DNA from: Bryoerythrophyllum caledonicum
Lineage: Eukaryota > Streptophyta > Bryopsida > Pottiales > Pottiaceae
Assembly (NCBI GenBank): GCA_963971425.1
Contig: OZ020520.1
Span: forward strand, 4,444,553-4,508,552
Length of the DNA: 64,000 bases
Reading direction: 5' to 3'
Shown one piece after another: positions 58,523 through 64,000 of this stretch (position 1 is its first letter; every line of letters begins with the position of its first letter). The notes beneath the pieces were generated by a model. That model made no database searches. It saw only the letters and a list, made by a program, of their open reading frames with translations, and was not told where the DNA came from. The position numbers were made by a program, and so were the translations under genes.

Positions 58523-60682
58523 TCAAGGTATCTCCCCACCATTAAGCCATTCCTTCACCTCCGGGGCGACGTCTTCCAAAATGGCATCCAGCGCCGCCAC
58601 AAGTAGTCGTTTTTGATGGTAGCGTTCTTCCCAATACAATTCCTCCGTTCCAGTGGTTGCAGGTAGTGTTGTATCACGATAAGCCCTTCGTAGTTCTAGA
58701 TCCCCCACAGCTCGCTCGCCAGATGAGTTGTAATATGGTGGCGGTTCTAAGCCGTGCACCAATTCGTTTCTTTGACGATTCCAATGCCACCCTAAAGTCT
58801 GGTAAAAAAACATCTTCATGCCGTAATCTGCCGGTTTGTCAGGATACATCTCATTTGCTGCATGTACTAGTTTGTCCGGATCATCTAACAATTCTTCCCC
58901 TTGAAAGGTATGCCACAGTTGTGCCTTGGACATATTATGTCTCCAACTCCACTCAACAGGGTTCCCATTGAAGTCTTCAAGTGCAAAGTCATAATCATCT
59001 TGACGATACACCCAGTGACTTGGCATGATATTCCATAGGCCAAATTGAAGATACAAACGTGGATGTAATGGCGCCCTACATACACCACAAGTACGCGAAC
59101 GAATCATACTCTTGATTAGACAATGCGGATGGAACGAATGGCCACACGATCCAATCATATAACACCCTTTAGGACCCCAAGGATTATCGCAGATAGGACA
59201 TGATGATCCGTCGGATGTCATGGGGTGTGGTCTTTGCCACAACGGCTTTCCAATCATTTCAGTTGGATGATCATGCACTTCTCCAATGTCCCAACGGTGA
59301 TCCTCTTCTGTCACAAGCCTCCAATCAATACTATTGTTGTTCAATAGTAGCAACGGATCACTATCGTCCCAGCTGATTGGATACATGGTTTCATCACGAG
59401 GCCATGATGTGAGCAAAAGGGTCCTTAACTTCTTCTCCGATGTCCATTTAGCGCATATACTCTGGAATTTCGCCTCGTATTGCCGTGTCCGTGCCACAGC
59501 AAATAACGTTGTGATCATCATCTCTTCGCGCTCATCGATTATTGTTGAAACCAACAATTTAAGATTGTTTCAGGCCGATTCTTCATTCTCCCGATATGCT
59601 TTTAATTCATCCAACTCTTGCTGCAAACCTGCATGCGTCATCTCCGTTGCTACATGTTGTGCCTTGATTTCTTGTAGCTCCCTCTTTAAGTCTGCAACTT
59701 CAATCATGTACTTTTCATTACTATCGTTGACTTGATTGACTTGATTGCGTAGATGGGTCACTTCAGCAAGCAAGTTCTTCTTCTCTATCTCTAGCGCACG
59801 TACTTTTGACACCGTTTCCACATCATCGTCTCGTCCATGTTGCAACCTCTTTATCTCCACACTAAGCACTTCCAATTGTGCTTGTAACTCACCATACTTA
59901 TCTTCATCAAACTTCATCGGGGCGTCAGCGGCTTTGCTTTGAATAGCATTGGCCATCTCCAAAGTTTCTAAAAGTGGGTTTGACCCCTCCCCAATCTCGT
60001 TTGGGGCATGCTTGTCCAATTCTTTGCAATGAGTGGCCTCAACCTTCCTTTCTCTACGCTTTCGACCGCTACTGTTCCTTGGTGAAACAATTATTTCTCG
60101 ATTGAACGGCACTTCATCATTTGGATCGTCGTACAAAGTAGGGTTATCAAGGAACCATTGAGGGGCATTGTTTCTTGGAATCTCTCGAGGTTTCTTTGCT
60201 GAAAGATGGCGTCCAAGTCTCCGACCACCTGAAAAGGGGTCGTGAATCGTTGACCAATCCACTTCCTTTCCTAATTGATATTCTGCATACATCAATGCTG
60301 CAATGGATCTAGGAATATTATTCTTAGGCCATTTCTCCAAGTTAGAAATGGCACGTAAGATCTCGAGGAACCTCCACTTCACATGCACGTCATTGATCTG
60401 TCTGTACGTGACTACTCTCGCTGCACAATGTTTAGAGTGGAGCTCCACAGGCCACCATCTGTCGAGATGCGCAAACTTGATGTACTCCAATGCACTGTCG
60501 GCTGTCCATGGCTCATGCACTGATTCCCAACCCTCCTTTGCTTGAAGATCACGATTTGCGTATACCTCCAGCTCCAAATCTGCTGGGTTCCTCTTTGTCC
60601 TTTTCACTGTAAAACCCTCCTCGCTTGGTTTGTCCACCATCATCCTCTGTGCTCCTTGAACACCACCTCCGCTTTCCATCAT
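58523..60682 (-). CDS. Coiled-coil RING-finger protein (one in-frame TGA)
   Basis: ATG 60682 opens a 720-codon frame ending at 58523 and broken only by TGA 59570-59572, which is a single C-to-T step from CGA. The N-terminal ~180 residues (PADLELEVY, then FAHLDRWW, VKWRFLEILRAIS, IPRSIAALMYAEYQLGK) form a domain I do not recognise, shared with the gene at 62347-62979. A ~110-residue coiled coil follows. After the TGA comes a RING-type finger, CPIC ... C-x-H-x3-H-x2-C ... CGVC, roughly 59200-59070, then a Trp/Tyr-rich tail. RING proteins of this kind are usually E3 ubiquitin ligases. The neighbouring kinase and the shared arrays suggest a common mobile or repeated unit. With the TGA read as stop, the RING would be lost from the main product. 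Confidence 0.65.
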
Positions 60683-61125
60683 GAAATTCTTCTAAAGTCT
60701 TCTACAGATTCCCGTATCAGAAAATTTACTTACAATAATATCTATTTACTCTCCCACATTACCTATTATCATACAAAAATTCTAGAACAACTGCTCTATT
60801 CCAAAAATCTGAAGACTACCTGCACTTCAAAATAGTGCTGCCTAGGCTACAAATTGAAGCATGCACTTCAAAATATTGTTGCCATGCTTGGATAGATTGC
60901 TGAAACCCCACCGTTGGCATAACCATCGCCTATAATAGTGAAAAAACAGATGCTTCTGAGGACAAACATCTCCCCTTGGGAAAATGAAGGTCCTCAAAAG
61001 GAGCACTTTCCCCCTTTGAAGCCCCGCACACTGCCGTCAACGTGGAGGCAAGTGCGTCAAGGCTTTCTAGGACTAAGAAAGTGTCAAGCCATGGGCCCCT
61101 TCCGCTTTCTATAACATGTGCACCC
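60683..61125 (-). promoter_or_regulatory. Leader and promoter of the RING gene
   Basis: The minus strand holds a block conserved with the paralogous gene's leader (63225-63330): GACGCACTTGCCTCCACG then TTGACGGC and TGTGCGGGG, followed by a TCCTTTTGAGGAC-type segment. A TATAGAAA-like box lies at ~61107, next to GC-rich array 3. Confidence 0.5.
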
Positions 61126-61705
61126 CGTCCGCGTCCCGTCCGCGGACATTTCCTGCCCAGCCCGCGTCCAATCTGCGGGCAGTCCGCGTCCTGTCCGCGA
61201 ACAGTCCGCGTCCTGTCCGCGAACAGTCCGCGGGCAGTCCGCGGACTGTCCGCTCCCAGTCCGATCCCCGTCCGCTCCCAATGCGCGAGCAGTCCGCGGA
61301 CTCTCCGCTCCCAGTCCGCGGGCAGTCCGCAGATTGTCCGCTCCCAGTCCGATCCCCGTCCGCTCCCAATCCGCGGGCAGTCCGCGGACTGTCCGCTCCC
61401 AGTCCGATCCCAGTCCGATCCCCGTCCGCTCACTGTCCATTCCCGTCCGCTCCCAATCCACGGGCAGTCCGCTCTCAGTCCGATCCCCGTCCGCTTCCAA
61501 TCCGCGGGCAGTCCGCGGACTGTCCGCTCATAGTCCGATCCCCGTCCGCTCCCAGTCCGATCCCCGTTCGCTCACAGTCCGATCCTCGTCCGCTCCCAGT
61601 CCGATCCCTGTCCGCTCCCAGTTTGTCTAAACCGTCCGCTCCTAGTTCGCGCCCTGTCCACGAACTATCCTCGCTTAGTCCGCAACCCGTCAGCGCGCCC
61701 AGTCC
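61126..61705. repeat. GC-rich array 3, CAGTCCGCGG orientation
   Basis: About 580 bp of CAGTCCGCGGACTGTCCGCT, CCCAGTCCGATCCCCGTCCG and GCGGGCAGTCC phrases. On the plus strand the unit is inverted relative to arrays 1 and 2. It lies just upstream of the RING-gene leader. Confidence 0.95.
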
Positions 61706-61731
61706 TAGCCCACTAACCCCTAGTCCAGTAC

Positions 61732-61930
61732 ACTAAACACTGAATATAGTGTAGAGGGATTATTCACGAGATCACTCACACTAGTTTCCATAAAAGCATG
61801 TGCATGCCAGGTTCTGATTGGGTATTTGTTCTCAAGCAAGTGTGTGTCAGTCAACAATTGCATGTAAATTTTCAATTAGTGTAGGAAATTTCAAATAGTC
61901 TGGTCTACACTATATTCAACACTATACTCA
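61732..61930. repeat. ~0.2-kb inverted-repeat element
   Basis: TGAATATAGTGTAG (~61743-61756) pairs exactly with CTACACTATATTCA (~61905-61918), with weaker pairing outside. Similar TAGTGTAGAG words appear near 24330. It could be a small MITE; no duplication was identified. Confidence 0.5.
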
Positions 61931-62346
61931 AGGAACGGTGTAGTCTTCAAGGGAATTAATACATCAAAAACAAAACAAAAACAAAAAAAAAACCGACAAT
62001 GAATACAAGAAAGTAAGCCTTTAAAACAATACTTGCACATCAAATTTCATTTTTTACAAAGGTCGTGCAATGTGTGCTCTAGAAGAACTTATAAGGTTTT
62101 TTGAAGAACACGTAGAGAGGGTTGGGAAAATTGCCTCTAGTAGATGGGAGTTCTCTATATTTTTTTTCTCAAAATCAAGTAGAAACTTGTACACATGTAC
62201 ACAACATCATTTTTTTCTACTAAATATGTAATTGATTTTGCGACTTTAGGCACCTAAACTATTTGATATTCGCCTCGTGAAACACATATGCCGAATTAGT
62301 ACGCATTATTTACATTCCATATCCGGAGCGCGACGAGGAGGCACCT
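61931..62346. other. AT-rich 3' flank of the paralogue
   Basis: Nothing recognised apart from an A-rich run near 61970-61992. Confidence 0.35.
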
Positions 62347-62979
62347 TCACCGTCTTCGAATACGGGGCTTTGGTTTTGCTCGGTCTGCTGGCAACTCTTC
62401 GTTAGGTGGGTTAACCAAAGTACTGTCGCACATAAACCACTCCGGCACGGGGTTTCTAGGAATCGATAGCACAGGTAGCTTTGAAGAAAGTGCTTTGCCT
62501 AGATGCACGCCAAGGTTACCAATAGTGTACAAAGGTTGATCAAGCGTTGACCAATCAACCTGCTTTCCCAACTCACATTCCGCGTATATCATTGCTCCAA
62601 TTCTTCTCGGAATATTATTTGATCGATACCGTGTTTCGTGGGAGATGGCTCGTAAAACCTCTAAAAACCTCCATTTTATCTCAGTGGAGGTAATATTCGA
62701 ATATGTCAATTGCTTCAATCGACAATGGTCCTCGTGTGCTTCCGGAGTATACCATCGGTCGAGGTGAGCAAAACCAATGTGTTCATACGCCTGTTGACAA
62801 GTCCATGGCTCCGGTAAATCCTCCCATCCTCTATATGCCAAATGATTAATGTCCCCGTAAATTTCTAGCTCCAAATCCGCAGGCTTCTTGGCTCTTTTCG
62901 AAGGACCCGGGCCCAAACGTGGCACATTTAAATTCTTCCTCCCCCCACCATCTCCACCACCTCCACCACCGCTATGCAT
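62347..62979 (-). CDS. Partial paralogue of the RING gene N-terminal domain
   Basis: A 210-residue frame from ATG 62979. After a glycine-rich start it aligns along its length with the first ~185 residues of the 60682 gene: PADLELEIY, FAHLDRW, IKWRFLEVLRAISHE, NNIPRRIGAMIYAECELGKQVDWSTL, then IPRNPVPEWF. It stops at KPRIRRR before the coiled coil, and no coiled coil or RING follows downstream. The leader sequences of the two genes are also related, so this is a tandem duplication in which this copy lost, or never had, the 3' part. The domain is unrecognised and its function unknown. Confidence 0.65.
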   Translation of the reverse strand: MHSGGGGGGDGGGRKNLNVPRLGPGPSKRAKKPADLELEIYGDINHLAYRGWEDLPEPWTCQQAYEHIGFAHLDRWYTPEAHEDHCRLKQLTYSNITSTEIKWRFLEVLRAISHETRYRSNNIPRRIGAMIYAECELGKQVDWSTLDQPLYTIGNLGVHLGKALSSKLPVLSIPRNPVPEWFMCDSTLVNPPNEELPADRAKPKPRIRRR

Positions 62980-63209
62980 GGTGAAAATGTTTCAAACAAA
63001 CCTAAACCACTACGAAATACTTCTAATTGCTTTTCTAATACTAGCTAACTATTCTAATATGATTATGCCGCCTATAACTAATTGCACTTCAAAATAGTGC
63101 TACAATAAATCCCATGCAAGCACTTCGAAATAGTGCTGATAAGAGATGGAAAAAAAGTATTAAATACTCGGCTTCGTCAAATCTCTGACAACTTCAAAAT
63201 ATTCTGTAC

Positions 63210-63400
63210 CTGTGCTGATGTATCTGAGGACTAAAAATCCCCTTTCGGGTAATCTCCGTCCTCAAGAGGACCACGGACCCACCTGGAAACCCCGCACATC
63301 GCCGTCAACGTGGAGGCAAGTGCGTCAGGGTGCCCAGGATTCGTGGAAAAGTGTGCCTACAAAATTTTCTCCTTCCCCCTTTATAACACTCTGCCCGACC
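63210..63400 (-). promoter_or_regulatory. Leader and TATA region of the paralogue
   Basis: The minus strand carries TATAAAGG at ~63380-63387 and the same GACGCACTTGCCTCCACG leader block as the gene at 60682. GC-rich array 4 begins directly upstream. Confidence 0.5.
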
Positions 63401-63600
63401 ATGTCCACCCATGTCCGAGCCTGTCCGCGGCCGTAGGGTCGCAACTGTCCGCGGGCAGTCCGCTCCCTATCTGCGCCCAGTCCGCGTCTCTTCCGGGCCA
63501 TGTCCGCGGGCAGTCCGCGCCCTGTCCACGGGCAGTCCGCGTTTCGTCCGCGACCAGTCCGACAGAGATTCCTCGTCCACTCAGTTACTTGTCCGCGCGC
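63401..63600. repeat. GC-rich array 4, CAGTCCGCGG orientation
   Basis: About 200 bp of GTCCGCGGGCAGTCCGCGCC-like phrases, related to arrays 1-3 and oriented as array 3. It is the shortest and most diverged copy. Confidence 0.9.
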
Positions 63601-64000
63601 CTCTAAAAATTTTGCATATCCTTTTTTGTATTCTTCATGTGGCCTTGGAATTTGGCACACTTATTATAAACATAGAGATGATCTTGTGCCAAAAATTTCA
63701 AGGTAAATTAACCCCTAAGGTACCAAGACAGTTTTACACCAAAAACACTTCAAAATTAATGGATTCTAGTGCAATGAATTAAGAAGGTAACAAAAACTTT
63801 GATTTTTAGTTCTGACCGTAGGATCTCAATAAAGGCTTATTAAGTAATACATGTTCAAAATTTCATAAACTTTGACCGCACGGATTGAAAGATTATAGTG
63901 TTTGAAGTCAAGCAAATCGTTCATTTTCTTCCCTGCGTTTAGTGGATCAGCAGACTTTGACTTCAGTTAGTGTCAAAAAACTTCACTATACAAGGTCTAA
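63601..64000. other. Right-edge sequence with a dispersed repeat
   Basis: Positions ~63730-63895 match ~50585-50760 (TAGTGCAATGA ... GACCGCAYGGATTGAAAGAT). No gene was recognised up to the window end. Confidence 0.4.

Noticed and set aside
54331..61760. CACTA-type transposon (inverted subterminal arrays, TATAGTG at 61750)
   Set aside because: No CACTA start was found at the left side and no matching 3-bp duplication; kept only as a general mobile-unit hypothesis.

Overview
The window looks like nuclear DNA of a land plant or close streptophyte relative. The reasons are GT-AG introns, a CC-NB-LRR disease-resistance gene with an RPW8-like N-terminus, a Ty1/copia retrotransposon, a Mutator-like (MULE) transposase with a SWIM finger, a tRNA-derived SINE, and large amounts of decayed repeat DNA. 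A seed-free plant is plausible, but the sequence does not prove it.

Layout. 1-1726: 3' part of a gene for a DNA-methyltransferase-fold protein, followed by a tandem array (2.3-2.9 kb). 3.3-5.3 kb: rearranged fragments resembling the upstream region of the NLR gene, including a 0.33-kb inverted repeat. 6483-20533: a 14.05-kb MULE with inverted ends made of GTGAGCC heptamers and an 11-bp target-site duplication. It carries two apparently intact, divergently transcribed genes: a 1,184-residue transposase, and an 11-exon gene for a 1,200-residue protein joining a ParB-like domain to a beta-class (N6A/N4C-type) DNA-methyltransferase fold. Intron 1 of the second gene holds about 16 copies of the palindrome CTCGGCACCGAG, nine of them spaced about 107 bp apart. 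26.9-29.5 kb: the NLR gene, frameshifted in its last LRRs. 31-34 kb: decayed copia pol. 34.1-37.7 kb: a TCCGGA-rich element with a broken gene.

38.1-45.8 kb: a second, nonsense-riddled ParB-methyltransferase locus on the minus strand, apparently continuing into an FCP1-like phosphatase domain. It has its own, different palindrome (TATCCTCGACTCGAGGATA) in its leader and in several introns. 46.2-53 kb: low-complexity tracts, a SINE, ~180-bp repeats, a 726-bp MITE with 8-bp TSD, and a CTTAAG-rich stretch. 54.3-63.6 kb: a divergent protein-kinase gene, a coiled-coil/RING gene and a partial paralogue of it, separated by four GC-rich arrays of the unit CCGCGGACTG. Three of these arrays lie just upstream of TATA-like boxes.

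Most interesting theme: two (perhaps three) ParB/methyltransferase-fold genes, each next to a private family of short palindromes, one of them on a complete transposon. A ParB-parS-like or methyl-mark self-recognition system of a eukaryotic DNA transposon is the hypothesis to test. Gene models were derived by hand from reading frames and splice sites, and no similarity search was run.
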